Shown: in pieces, positions 54,050 through 63,044 of the stretch
How the letters are laid out: the number at the start of each line of letters is the position of its first letter
Numbering within the stretch: position 1 is the first letter of the stretch
From: Synechococcus sp. PCC 7335
GTDB taxonomy: Bacteria > Cyanobacteriota > Cyanobacteriia > Phormidesmidales > Phormidesmidaceae
Reading direction: 5' to 3'
DNA length: 64,000 nt
NCBI RefSeq assembly: GCF_000155595.1
Contig: NZ_DS989904.1
Span: 1 to 64,000 of the forward strand
Position numbers and translations under genes: made by a program
The notes under the pieces: model-generated
The model's database searches: none
Told to the model about the DNA's origin: nothing
The model's input: only the letters and a program-made list of their open reading frames with translations

Positions 54050-56230
54050 CTATCTTTCTAGTAGCTGCTGCACATCTTCGCTAGGTACATAGCCATAGCC
54101 ATAAACACTCTGGTCAGAATCATTCATGACCTGTGGGGTGAGCAAAACAATCAGCTCCCGACGAATATTCTCCCTATCAGAATTTCTAAAGAGCGCACCT
54201 AATAAAGGAATATCACCTAGAATTGGCACCTTAGTAACAGTATTTCGATCAGACTCTTGGATAATGCCAGAGAGCACAAGCGTTTGCCCATCTCTTACCC
54301 TAATCTGCCCAGAGGTTAGCTGACGGTTGGCTAGCAGTACAGCCTCTTCAGTCCCTATATTGAACGTATCGGTTGGGGCCGAGATAGAAGGTGCTACGGC
54401 CAAAGTCACAAAACCATTATCGTCAATCCGATCTATCTGAACCTGTAGGTTTAAGCCAGCATCCTCTTTTTCAAACGTCACTGTTCTAAGAACGCCGACC
54501 TCTGTAGTTTCTATGTCGGTTGTGATATTGGTGACGACTTCTTGAGTGAGCTGCACTGCGGCTGTTTGACCTTCTTGAATCACCAACGTTGGATCGGTCA
54601 CTATCTTAGCGTTGCTGCTTTGTACAGAAGCTTCTAACTGAGCTAGGAACTGTCTAGCAATGCCCAAAGCGCCGCCTGCCACGCCAAAGTTTATTAGACC
54701 AATTCCACCGCTCTGGGTGATTGCTGTATCGCCTAGGCCAAAGGAGAACTGGGAACCAAAGGAGTCAGAATCATTCAGGTTGACATCAATCACTCGTAGA
54801 TTAACAGCGACCTGACGACGACGAATGTCTAGCTGTACCATCTGAGCAGTTGCAATTTCAATTTGACGTGGTGTACCAATTAGCGTTAAAGAGTTTGTGC
54901 GCTCATCACCAATGACCTGTAACCCACGTAATAGCGGGTCAGCATCGGCAAAGTCAATTCGCTGATTGGTTAGAGATGACTGAGTAACTGTCGATTCGGT
55001 AACGTCTGTACCCTCACCGACTTCTACCGCACTCACGCTAGTTACAGAGCTTTCACTATTAACGGCACTTTCAGCGCCCATTGAGACTAGGAAGTTGACA
55101 GCGTTACTCACATCAATCTGGTTTAGGCGGATACTACGTACTAGAACATTGCGGGCGCTATTCGGTAGACGGGGGCCAACAAAAATGGTCTGGCCAACTT
55201 TATTCGCGTCTAGACCAGAGAGCTGTAGTACATAGTTAAAAACGTTTTGTACCGACTCGTTTTCGATATCTAAAGAAACTAAGGCGTCAAATGCTTCTTC
55301 GCCCTCTCCTTCATTGCTAAAAGCTAAGTTCAGACCAGTAGCTCTTGCTAATAAGGCAAGCACTTCGCGAGCGGAGGCATCTCGTAAGACCAATCTAGGT
55401 ACCCGTTCTGTTGTGCCTAGATCAATTTCGTCTAGCGTAGAGTCGATATCGGATACAGATAAGTCACCGACTGGGGGCGCGATCGCCCGGGGTAACAGAG
55501 GAGGCGCACCGTTCAAAGTCGGTGTCGTAATCGGCGTACCGTCGATCATCACCTCTGGATTCGGCACGAGAATTTCGGGTGCTGCTTCATCTTCTATCGC
55601 TTGAGCAAGCTCGAAGGTGCTAGCGCTAGATCCTTCCGCTTCGATAGGAATGGCTTCGGTAAGAGTGGCTTCATTGAGACTGGCTTCGGAGAGGCTAGCT
55701 TCGGCGGAATTCGCTTTGCCAGGAACGGTAATTAAGGACTTTGGTAGGTTAGAAGGCGCAGCTTTGGCATGCGATCGCGTATCTAAAGCCAGCACAAAGT
55801 CATCGTCTGTTGACTTTTGAATCTGACTAACCGGCGCTTTTGTTTTGCTCAGTACCGTTACTCTGACACGTTCTGGTGCGATCGCTTCTAGCTTGACAGA
55901 CGCAATTCCAGGCGCAGGATTCTTTCGAGTAAAACTTTCCCCTTCTGGCAACTTCAGCTGTGCATGAGCAATATCCGCTTGCAGTATTTCACCTAGGCTA
56001 GCTGTAACAACTTGAGGAGAATCTCCTCTAGTCTCCAGCTTCAGTTCCAATCCGGCAGCGGTTCTTTTCAAAGCAATACCTTCTACAATCGTCGCACCAA
56101 TAGCAGATTGAGCAACGATCAGAGGGCCGGTCAGTACAGCTAAAGCGCCACCTAACATCAAGCTTCTAAAATTAAGACGGCGTTTCACAAAAAGGTACTC
56201 CTTCAATTGAATCTGGCGGTACATAGGCAA
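54050..56230 (-). CDS. pilQ: type IV pilus secretin PilQ
   Basis: PilQ forms the outer membrane pore for type IV pili. The 726-residue protein has an N-terminal signal region, an AMIN domain (about residues 45-150, VEGIALKRTAAGLELKLETRG quoted as VEGIALKRTAAG), a long linker and a secretin/TonB short N-terminal domain (VLALLARATGLNLAFS). An NHN-like domain precedes the secretin domain itself (VAVNLRVIDVNLNDS, VPILGDIPLLGALFR and RRELIVLLTPQVM). The linker carries a five-residue repeat (SLSEA, SLNEA, TLTEA, IPIEA) near residue 185. ATG 56230; a later ATG would shorten the signal region. Last gene of the operon. Confidence 0.95.
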   Translation of the reverse strand: MPMYRQIQLKEYLFVKRRLNFRSLMLGGALAVLTGPLIVAQSAIGATIVEGIALKRTAAGLELKLETRGDSPQVVTASLGEILQADIAHAQLKLPEGESFTRKNPAPGIASVKLEAIAPERVRVTVLSKTKAPVSQIQKSTDDDFVLALDTRSHAKAAPSNLPKSLITVPGKANSAEASLSEASLNEATLTEAIPIEAEGSSASTFELAQAIEDEAAPEILVPNPEVMIDGTPITTPTLNGAPPLLPRAIAPPVGDLSVSDIDSTLDEIDLGTTERVPRLVLRDASAREVLALLARATGLNLAFSNEGEGEEAFDALVSLDIENESVQNVFNYVLQLSGLDANKVGQTIFVGPRLPNSARNVLVRSIRLNQIDVSNAVNFLVSMGAESAVNSESSVTSVSAVEVGEGTDVTESTVTQSSLTNQRIDFADADPLLRGLQVIGDERTNSLTLIGTPRQIEIATAQMVQLDIRRRQVAVNLRVIDVNLNDSDSFGSQFSFGLGDTAITQSGGIGLINFGVAGGALGIARQFLAQLEASVQSSNAKIVTDPTLVIQEGQTAAVQLTQEVVTNITTDIETTEVGVLRTVTFEKEDAGLNLQVQIDRIDDNGFVTLAVAPSISAPTDTFNIGTEEAVLLANRQLTSGQIRVRDGQTLVLSGIIQESDRNTVTKVPILGDIPLLGALFRNSDRENIRRELIVLLTPQVMNDSDQSVYGYGYVPSEDVQQLLER
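55651..55710 (-). repeat. 15-bp coding repeats in the pilQ linker
   Basis: Four 15-bp units beginning TGGCTTC or TAGCTTC on the plus strand (55651, 55666, 55681, 55696) encode the pentapeptides ending in EA. They lie between the AMIN and secretin domains. Confidence 0.8.
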
Positions 56231-56307
56231 AGCGGAGAGCAGAAAATCTTGTCGTAAATATATAGACCGAAAGGCTGTAACTCAGGCGCGAGTGCTGAAA
56301 ACTGACT

Positions 56308-57144
56308 TTAGGGATCGGCAGCTTCAGATTCAGCACTCTCAGATTCAGCACCCTCTTCAGTCTCTGGCGGCGCTACCTCTGGGGGTATATCCGCATCGGC
56401 AGCCGGAATTAATGCATCAATTTGAAATGACGTATCTAACTGAGACTTTGGGCTACTGATCACTTGACCGTCGCTACCAATCACGGTTTCCTCTACCGCT
56501 TGAGTGCTAGTGATGCTGAAGTCTCGGATCATCAATAGAGGCTCCAACCGTTCTAGATTTCTTAAAATCGATTGAGTCTGGGCATAGTCAGCAGAAAAAC
56601 TGACTGCATAGGTCTCGCGAATGAGTTTTCCATTCACTCCCTCGCCCAGTGAGCTATCCGTCACAACAACTTTCTCTCCGGGGACGAAGGACTGAAGCTG
56701 CGCTTCTAAGAGAATAGGAGGGATGCCTCTAGCTCTGACCTGATTGCGAATGCCATTGAGCTTGGCATTACTGCTTTCAATCCGTTGGTTGATATCCAAT
56801 AGCAGCGTATCCATCGTCTCTTCATTGGCAAAAAGAGCATATACATTTCGCCGTCTTTGCATCGCTGCGGCTAACGCTGCCTCAATCCTGGCAATATTTT
56901 CTAGCTCTTCAGCTTGAGAGATAAGCTGTTGTTCTTTGGTCGCAATGTCTACCCGCAGCGTTGCGTTACCGGCGGCCACAGGCATCACTTTTTCTTTGAA
57001 CAGATAGCCAGCACCGCCTACTCCCACTAAGGCAATCAAAACCCCGAGGATAGTCGGCGTGATTTCCAGACCAAAGACAACCGGATTGATCGGTTCGTCA
57101 ATAAATTCAACATCATCAGGCGAGAAATCTCCAAAAGCAGTCAT
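56308..57144 (-). CDS. pilO: type IV pilus assembly protein PilO
   Basis: A 278-residue inner-membrane protein with one N-terminal helix (TPTILGVLIALVGVGGAGYLF, residues about 29-48), a coiled coil (about 60-105, KEQQLISQAEELENIARIEA) and a ferredoxin-like periplasmic domain. An acidic Glu/Ser tail ends the chain. It pairs with PilN to bridge PilM and the PilQ secretin. Its ATG overlaps the pilN stop by one base (TAATG), so translation is coupled. pilQ starts 77 bp further on. No pilP is found between them, as is usual in cyanobacteria. Confidence 0.88.
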   Translation of the reverse strand: MTAFGDFSPDDVEFIDEPINPVVFGLEITPTILGVLIALVGVGGAGYLFKEKVMPVAAGNATLRVDIATKEQQLISQAEELENIARIEAALAAAMQRRRNVYALFANEETMDTLLLDINQRIESSNAKLNGIRNQVRARGIPPILLEAQLQSFVPGEKVVVTDSSLGEGVNGKLIRETYAVSFSADYAQTQSILRNLERLEPLLMIRDFSITSTQAVEETVIGSDGQVISSPKSQLDTSFQIDALIPAADADIPPEVAPPETEEGAESESAESEAADP

Positions 57145-57893
57145 TACTCTATTGCTCCTGTTGCTTGAAGGGCACGAATACGAGCAGCTATGCCGGTTGA
57201 TTCTTGCTGTCGATTCAACTCGATGAGTAGTGCCGTTGCTGGGATACTCTTGATATCGCCAATGATGGTATAGCTAACTAGTTCAGTCGACTCGGCTGTA
57301 GCAGCCTCACCCGGACAGCGTCCAGGCACCTGCGATCCCAGATTGGCTGTCGTAATCTCAATAGAGTCACTGACCAGAAAAGGGGAGCTTTTCAGCGTGA
57401 GTAGAAAATCGTTTACGTCATTGAAAGAACAGGCATTGCCTGCTATCTCAATACCCCCTACCGCCGAGCCCTCTTCGGTAGGGGCTGTTTGTATCAGGGT
57501 TTGAATCTGAGTACGAGCAGGAATTCGCCCCTGCATATCGCGCACGATTGCCGACCAGGGACGGATGCGTTCAAACACGCTAGCTAGTGCTTGGATTTCT
57601 GCATTGACAGCCACCGTCTGCTGTTTGATGGTATCTACTTGAGCAACTTTTTGTAGAAGTTCTGATAGCTGCGCGTCTAGAGCAGAAGCACGAGCCGTGA
57701 GTCGATCTTTTTGTTTTTCTAGCACCATCCAGTAGCTACCCACACCACCAAACGCGCAGAGGGCAACGGCTAGCCCTATTAACACAGGAAGTCTTCTAGA
57801 TGTAGGGCTAGCTCCCAACTGAGAAGCAGGAACAAGGTCCTCAACCGGTCTATCAACTCGGTCGTTGAGAAAATTAATATCGATTCCATACAT
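57144..57893 (-). CDS. pilN: type IV pilus assembly protein PilN
   Basis: The short N-terminus MYGIDINFLNDR holds the PilM-binding motif (INFLNDR). A membrane helix follows (LPVLIGLAVALCAFGGVGSY), then a coiled coil and a periplasmic domain. ATG 57893 gives the canonical start; an upstream GTG-type start would overlap pilM by 26 bp. 249 residues, somewhat longer than Pseudomonas PilN. A four-base gap follows the pilM stop. Confidence 0.9.
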   Translation of the reverse strand: MYGIDINFLNDRVDRPVEDLVPASQLGASPTSRRLPVLIGLAVALCAFGGVGSYWMVLEKQKDRLTARASALDAQLSELLQKVAQVDTIKQQTVAVNAEIQALASVFERIRPWSAIVRDMQGRIPARTQIQTLIQTAPTEEGSAVGGIEIAGNACSFNDVNDFLLTLKSSPFLVSDSIEITTANLGSQVPGRCPGEAATAESTELVSYTIIGDIKSIPATALLIELNRQQESTGIAARIRALQATGAIE

Positions 57894-57897
57894 AGCT

Positions 57898-59004
57898 TCA
57901 AACCTCCCTGAGCCCAAGCCCAAATACCGTCGCTAGCCCTGAGCGCTGAGTGGGCAAAGTGTCCTCATCGGTTTCAATTTCCAAAGAATCGACTGGATCA
58001 ATTACAGTCGTAGGCAGACCCAAACGCTGAGAGAAAAACTGATCTAGATTACCGATCGCTCCGCCTGGGCCAGCTAATACTAGCTGTGCTATCTCCATGT
58101 CTTCTCCTTGACTAAGATAAAAGTCGATTGAGCGTCGTAGTTCGTCAGTCAATTCACCAAGAACCCGCAGCATGGCGGTCATACCAGGATTCATACCCCC
58201 CGTAGGTCTATCAGTAGCCGGTCTGCTATCAATCGGTGTGGGCGGTATAGACAGAGCCTGTAGCAAATTAATATTGCGAGAGGGAGGTAAATTCATCGCT
58301 CGGCTGAGAGCGCTTTGGATTTGGAAAGTACCTAGCGGAACAGCCCGTGAGAAGTGAGGGGTACCGTCTACTACAATAGAAATCTCGGTGCTCTCAAACT
58401 GAATATCAACAACGGTGATCGCTTCTTGTGAAGTAAACTGCCGTAGCTGTTCGCGGATAGTACGAATAAGCGCAAAGCTGCTAGCTTCAAGAATGTTTAG
58501 ATCTAGGCCCGCCTGAGCAAAGGTTTCGGTGTAGCTGTCCGTAATCTCCTTTCTAACGGCAACCAGCAGAACTCTAACTTTCTCGATGCCATCATCGTCG
58601 AGCACGTAGCCGACTTTTTGGTAATCAACATCGGCTTCATCTCTGGGGAAAGGCAAGTACAGGCTAGCCTCCTGGTTGAGAACCATTTCATGAAGTTCGT
58701 CATCGTCGAGTTCGGCAGGCACGAGAATAACACGAGTGACCGCACGAGCTGGTATTGCAGTAGCCGCTTGGGTGACATTGATATTGTGCTCAGCCAACGT
58801 TTCTTGAATGATTTCAGCCATAGCCAAACTATCGACTATCTGACCTTCTTCAAAGACACCCTTAGGCACAGCAGCCGTTGCAAAGGCCTGTAGCGTTAGC
58901 TTTTGTCCCTGTTTTTTTAACCGCACTATATTGATGCGCTCAGGCGTCAGTTCGATACCGACACCCGACGAATTTCTGGAGAATAGTGACTTGAGTCTGT
59001 TCAC
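57898..59004 (-). CDS. pilM: type IV pilus assembly protein PilM
   Basis: A cytoplasmic actin-like ATPase of 368 residues. It starts with SSGVGIELTPERINIVRLKK, the strand binding phosphate in the FtsA/actin fold. AITVVDIQFESTEISIVVDG is the second phosphate loop and LVLAGPGGAIGNLDQFFSQRL the adenosine motif. PilM binds the PilN N-terminus and aligns the pilus machine. First gene of pilM-pilN-pilO-pilQ. With dprA this supports both motility and transformation. Start ATG 59004. Confidence 0.93.
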   Translation of the reverse strand: MNRLKSLFSRNSSGVGIELTPERINIVRLKKQGQKLTLQAFATAAVPKGVFEEGQIVDSLAMAEIIQETLAEHNINVTQAATAIPARAVTRVILVPAELDDDELHEMVLNQEASLYLPFPRDEADVDYQKVGYVLDDDGIEKVRVLLVAVRKEITDSYTETFAQAGLDLNILEASSFALIRTIREQLRQFTSQEAITVVDIQFESTEISIVVDGTPHFSRAVPLGTFQIQSALSRAMNLPPSRNINLLQALSIPPTPIDSRPATDRPTGGMNPGMTAMLRVLGELTDELRRSIDFYLSQGEDMEIAQLVLAGPGGAIGNLDQFFSQRLGLPTTVIDPVDSLEIETDEDTLPTQRSGLATVFGLGLREV

Positions 59005-59391
59005 GACCGCGCCTAGATTTATATCCGAATTTCGACCCTAGATTGCCCAGGTCTTAACAAGAAAATTACGTCCGTTTTCTGTAAGACTTGGGTGGCCTTA
59101 CGCTTGTCGTAGCGGGTTTCATACGTAAGATTACAAATGAAGCTCGCTATAGCTTTTTGTAGTTTTCCCATCATGCAGATGTAACAAACAGGCTTGATGT
59201 GCGGCGCTGTAGTAGCTTCTTTTCTTCTACTTTTCTAAGTTATGGAATTCATCGGCGCGATCGCCCAGCAGTAATCACCCAAAACAAAGCCTTCACCGCT
59301 CGATATAGCAGTAAAGGCTTAGATAATTTGAAACTTGGTATGATCTAGCTTGATGAAAGCGATGAAAACAACAAACTAAGAGAGCGGCAAA
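59005..59391. promoter_or_regulatory. region upstream of pilM, including terminator of the preceding gene
   Basis: 387 bp. It holds the terminator 59281-59320 of the 59392 gene, a HIP1 site near 59259, and the presumptive pilM promoter between about 59030 and 59200. A -10/-35 pair was not assigned. Confidence 0.4.
59281..59320 (-). terminator. terminator for the 59392-59850 gene
   Basis: AAGCCTT (59287-59293) pairs with AAGGCTT (59314-59320), the stem extending imperfectly through AC/GT and GCT/AGC. On the minus strand it is followed by TTTGTTTTGG. Confidence 0.6.
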
Positions 59392-59850
59392 CTAAGAGAG
59401 CTTAGTACCTTCAAGCTTTTCTTGCTCAGTGACAGCATCGATGCGATCAGCATCAGACTTGTTTAGCTTTAGCTTTTCGCCCACACCAGCAATCTTAGAT
59501 TCCACATCGTTCTTAGCAAAGTAGCCAGAGAGGAACGTGCTCACAGCAGATAGCACAATAGGACCTAGAATGAAGCCTATCAAACCGCTGACGCTAAACC
59601 CAGGCACCAGTACAGAGGCCAGCCAAAAGCAAAAGCCATTAACGACCAAGGAAAAAGCTCCTAGGGTAAGGAAGGTGACCGGCAGCGACAACAGCTTCAA
59701 AACAGGTTTAACAGAACCGTTGACAAGACCTAGCGACACCGCCGCCGCGAGTGCGGCAGGGAAAGTGGCAATGCCCACACCTGGAACAACCAGATCAACG
59801 ATTAGGATGCTCAAGGCGGTAATTAACGTAGTTACGAAAAATCCCAGCAT
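59392..59850 (-). CDS. phage holin family / YvlD-like membrane protein
   Basis: A 152-residue protein with four hydrophobic helices: FFVTTLITALSILIVDLVV, a Gly/Ala-rich segment, LPVTFLTLGAFSLVVNGFCF and ILGPIVLSAVSTFLSGYF. A polar 35-residue tail follows with AGVGEKLKLNKSDADRI. The pattern GLVNGSVKPVLKLLSLPVTFLTLG identifies the four-TM holin-superfamily IV group (YvlD). These are widespread chromosomal proteins and not evidence of a prophage. Function unknown. A single-gene unit with its own terminator. Confidence 0.85.
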   Translation of the reverse strand: MLGFFVTTLITALSILIVDLVVPGVGIATFPAALAAAVSLGLVNGSVKPVLKLLSLPVTFLTLGAFSLVVNGFCFWLASVLVPGFSVSGLIGFILGPIVLSAVSTFLSGYFAKNDVESKIAGVGEKLKLNKSDADRIDAVTEQEKLEGTKLS

Positions 59851-59937
59851 ATTTTTTTCTCTTCTTTTTAAGGTTGAATGATTGAAAGCGACTCTAGAGC
59901 AAGGTCTACTTTCAGGCCAGTATTAGGTAGGGTCAAA

Positions 59938-60126
59938 CTAATCTGCTGGCAGCGCAGCTTTCTCATAGTGTTTGGCGATCGCCCATACCGCGTGGATGCT
60001 ACCAGGTAGCACACCTAAAAATGTCAAAGCCAGATTGATAAAAAATGCTGGGCTGATCCCGTAAGTCAAGAAAACGCCAACGGGTGGTAGCACAATACCA
60101 AGTATGTAACGGACAAGTTTGTTCAT
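59938..60126 (-). CDS. YqaE/Pmp3 family small membrane protein
   Basis: A 62-residue protein of two hydrophobic helices with the family pattern LGIVLPPVGVFLTYGI and NLALTFLGVLPGSIHAVW, and a hydrophilic C-terminus. Pmp3-type proteins affect membrane potential and are often stress- or salt-induced. ATG 60126 with a purine-rich GGAGATAGAC site upstream. It precedes the YvlD-like gene on the same strand with 87 bp between them. Confidence 0.9.
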   Translation of the reverse strand: MNKLVRYILGIVLPPVGVFLTYGISPAFFINLALTFLGVLPGSIHAVWAIAKHYEKAALPAD

Positions 60127-60691
60127 GGGGTGTCTATCTCCTTTGCTTTACTCTTTTAGAATGCCAGAACTCTTTTGCTTGTAAGGTGTAGAAAACCCGC
60201 TAGGATGAGGAAACAGATGGTACATCGACGGTTTTCACTACTCTTACACCTTCATTTGCAACAAAGCGTTCGGACAAAGTGTTTGGTCAGATGATTCGGT
60301 TGGATAACATGAGCTAGACGGCATAGTGAAATGCAGTCGCATCAAATCATCCAGAAGCCAATACCTCTAAGTATTATTAGAAGTGTAAATTCATACATCC
60401 ATCCGAATGAAGAGAGCTTAGCTAGAGCTACTACCTCTGACGGAGGTAATTGAGGTTTAGGAAGGTTAAGGCTGTAACCTGCGCTACACAAGTGCGCTGA
60501 TAATGCATTTGGAGCGAGTACGAACCTAGAGCGAGTAAGAAGTCGACCACTAGCGTTGGAATATAGCAGTAGCCTAGTAGCACAGGGCTGAGCTGTCTGA
60601 TTACGATAATCTGGCCTACCCGGTTGCCCCAAACAGGTAGCTTGTGATGTAAAGTCACAAATCATCGCGCTGTTGAGTTGCTGTATATACC
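60127..60691. other. 565-bp intergenic region
   Basis: Divergent promoter region for the YqaE-type gene (minus) and the binding lipoprotein (plus). A 6-bp hairpin TACCTC/GAGGTA (60432-60448) is present. Minus-strand frames crossing this region have no recognisable product and poor starts. I see no RNA gene. Confidence 0.4.
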
Positions 60692-61981
60692 ATGACAAAT
60701 ATTCGCTACTGGAAAAAGTTTGTAGCCCTCGCCTTAATAGGCCTACTCTCAAGCTGGCTGATTAGCTGTGGTAGCAGCGCTAATACTGCTACTGACGGTT
60801 CTGGTAAAGCCGAAGTCGAATTTTGGACGATGCAGCTCTCACCAAAATTCGATGATTATTTCAATTCGCTGATTGCCGATTTTGAGGCTGAAAATCCAGA
60901 GACGACTGTGAAGTGGGTAGATGTTCCCTGGTCTGATATGGAGACCAAGATCTTAGCGGCAGTATCGGCTAATAATGCACCGGACGTGGTGAATCTAAAC
61001 CCTAACTTTGCCTCTCAGCTAGCGACGAAAGGAGCTTGGCTAACTTTAGACGATAAGCTTTCTGAAGAAGAAAAAGCAGTCTATCTACCGAAGATTTTTG
61101 AAGCGACCCAGATTGATGGCGAGAGCTTTGGATTCCCTTGGTATCTGACGGCTAGAGTAACGCTCTATAACAGTGAGATTTTTGAAGAAGCTGGTATTAC
61201 CGAGCCTCCAGAGACCTTCGAAGCACTAGCTGAGGTGGCTAGAACTATCAAAGAGGAGACTGGGAAATATGCCTTCTTTATCAGCTTTGTACCCGAAGAT
61301 GCGGCAGACGTGCTTCAGTCGTTTGTGCAGATGGGTGTAGCGCTAGTCGATGATCAAGGGAATGCAGCCTTTAATACACCCGAAGGCAAAGCTGTCTTTC
61401 AGTACTGGACCGATCTCTATCAAAATGAGCTGTTACCGCGTGAAGTGCTAACCCAGGGGCACGCTCAGGCGACTCAGCTCTATCAGTCGGGGCAAACAGC
61501 GATCTTGACCTCAGGCGCGGAGACTTTGAGCGCGATCGCAACCAACGCTCCAGACATCGCCGCTGCCACCAAAGCCGCTCCCCAAATTAGCGGCGTCACC
61601 GGCAGAAAGAACGTAGCAGCTATGGATTTAGTCATTCCTAGATCTACAGACGTAGAGGAAGCAGCGCTAAAGTTCGCCCTTTTCGTCACTAATGATGAAA
61701 ATCAACTAGCTTTCGCAAAGTCGGCTAATGTCCTACCTTCTACAGTTAATGCGATGTCTGATAGCTACTTTACCGACCTGCCAGCAGAGGCTTCTCCTGT
61801 AGAGATAGCTCGCTCTGTTAGCGCTAGCCAACTAGAGGATGCAGCCGTGCTGATTCCAGCGATGGAAGATGTGAAGGTCCTGCAAAAGGTGATCTATGAC
61901 AACTTGCAAGCGGCGATGCTAGGGGATAAGACCGTGGACGAAGCGGTAGCAGATGCAGCGACAGAGTGGGATAACCGATGA
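60692..61981 (+). CDS. ABC-type sugar-binding lipoprotein (extracellular solute-binding family 1)
   Basis: A 429-residue lipoprotein: signal with LSSWLISC and lipid Cys at residue 26. A mature region begins VEFWTMQLSPKFDDYFN and continues with DFEAENPETTVKWVDVPWSDME and APDVVNLNPNFASQLA. The typical ligand-cleft residues (WYLTARVTLYNSEIFEEAG) and a C-terminal AAMLGDKTVDEAV follow. Belongs to the family that binds maltose, glycerol phosphate or other oligosaccharides. No permease or ATPase gene is adjacent. The SUMF1-like lipoprotein follows 57 bp downstream. Confidence 0.9.
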   Translation: MTNIRYWKKFVALALIGLLSSWLISCGSSANTATDGSGKAEVEFWTMQLSPKFDDYFNSLIADFEAENPETTVKWVDVPWSDMETKILAAVSANNAPDVVNLNPNFASQLATKGAWLTLDDKLSEEEKAVYLPKIFEATQIDGESFGFPWYLTARVTLYNSEIFEEAGITEPPETFEALAEVARTIKEETGKYAFFISFVPEDAADVLQSFVQMGVALVDDQGNAAFNTPEGKAVFQYWTDLYQNELLPREVLTQGHAQATQLYQSGQTAILTSGAETLSAIATNAPDIAAATKAAPQISGVTGRKNVAAMDLVIPRSTDVEEAALKFALFVTNDENQLAFAKSANVLPSTVNAMSDSYFTDLPAEASPVEIARSVSASQLEDAAVLIPAMEDVKVLQKVIYDNLQAAMLGDKTVDEAVADAATEWDNR

Positions 61982-62038
61982 CTTCGACGGCGCTCACCTG
62001 ACTTCGAGGCTGCTTGGTTTCAAAATAAGGAATGCAGT

Positions 62039-62965
62039 ATGCAAAATCGACTTGCTTTATTATTGCTGTTTGCGATGGTGGGATGTTCAGGTCAAGAGAG
62101 CGCTGAGCACGTATCTGAAGCCGAAATACCAGTGACGCGCTCAGCGTGTGAACAGCAGGGATTTGTTTTTATAGAAGCGGGCGATTTTTTGCGGGGAAGT
62201 GATCGCACCCAAAAAGACTACGCCTACCGCATCAGCGCTGAAGGCTTTGCCGATTCGCCGGAGGAGATCGCCGAAGCAGAGGCGGGCTATCGGCGTCGCA
62301 ACTGGTTTGAGCGCGAGCCGGACGAGCAGATGGTCAATTTGCCAGCGTTTTGCCTAGCTCAGAATCTAATTACCAACGAGGACTATCAAGCGTTCGTGCA
62401 AAGTACCGATCATAAGCAGCCAGGTATTTCAGCCGCAACCTATCAAGCGCAGGGGTTCCTAGTGCATGACTACAGCAAAGTAGAGCCTTATCTATGGCAA
62501 GACGACCAGTACCCAGCTGGCCAAGGACAGCATCCGGTGGTACTAGTTTCGTATGAAGATGCGTTGGCCTATGCAGAATGGCGATCGCAACAAGATGGCG
62601 TTACCTACCGACTGCCAACGGCTTTGGAATGGGAGAAGGCGGCTAGAGGGACGGATGGGCGCTATTTCCCCTGGGGCAGTGAATGGCGAGATGACGCTAC
62701 AAACTGGGCGAGAAATGGACCTACAGGGACAAGTGCGATCGCTACCTACCCCGATAGTCGCAGTCCCTATGGCATTGAAGATATGGCGGGCAACGTTTTT
62801 GAATACACCAGCACGCTCGTTGAAAAATCCAATGGTGAAACGGAGGTTTTACTTAAAGGCTGCGGCTGGGATGACTATCCAGGTTTTTGTCGAGCGGCCT
62901 ATCAGCATGATCGCCCCCATGACTCAAAACACATTCTTTTTGGCTTTCGCCTGACCTTAGAATAG
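62039..62965 (+). CDS. formylglycine-generating enzyme (SUMF1)-family lipoprotein
   Basis: A 308-residue protein with a lipoprotein signal (LLLLFAMVGCSG, Cys17). The SUMF1/FGE-sulfatase domain starts FVFIEAGDFLRGSDRTQ and includes LPAFCLAQNLITNEDYQAFV, HPVVLVSYEDALAYAEWRSQ, RLPTALEWEKAARGTDGRYFPWG and DMAGNVFEYTS. In true FGE the catalytic cysteines come in a GGSxxCxxxxC segment. Here the corresponding stretch is LKGCGWDDYPGFCRAAYQ, with two cysteines in different positions. It is thus unlikely to convert sulfatase cysteine. Its location outside the membrane suggests a binding or structural role. Likely co-transcribed with the binding protein. Confidence 0.85.
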   Translation: MQNRLALLLLFAMVGCSGQESAEHVSEAEIPVTRSACEQQGFVFIEAGDFLRGSDRTQKDYAYRISAEGFADSPEEIAEAEAGYRRRNWFEREPDEQMVNLPAFCLAQNLITNEDYQAFVQSTDHKQPGISAATYQAQGFLVHDYSKVEPYLWQDDQYPAGQGQHPVVLVSYEDALAYAEWRSQQDGVTYRLPTALEWEKAARGTDGRYFPWGSEWRDDATNWARNGPTGTSAIATYPDSRSPYGIEDMAGNVFEYTSTLVEKSNGETEVLLKGCGWDDYPGFCRAAYQHDRPHDSKHILFGFRLTLE

Positions 62966-63044
62966 GTTGGCCAAGCAAAAGAAAGTATACTTTGTCGCCT
63001 GCTGCCCGCTAATATCAGTCGAAGTAGAGCTATTTCCTTAATCT

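Noticed and set aside
59392-59850. Phage holin indicating lysis cassette
   Set aside because: Belongs to the chromosomal YvlD-type group; no endolysin or phage genes nearby.
60342-60752. 136-codon minus-strand frame in the 60.1-60.7 kb spacer
   Set aside because: Overlaps the start and signal peptide of the binding lipoprotein; no recognisable product.
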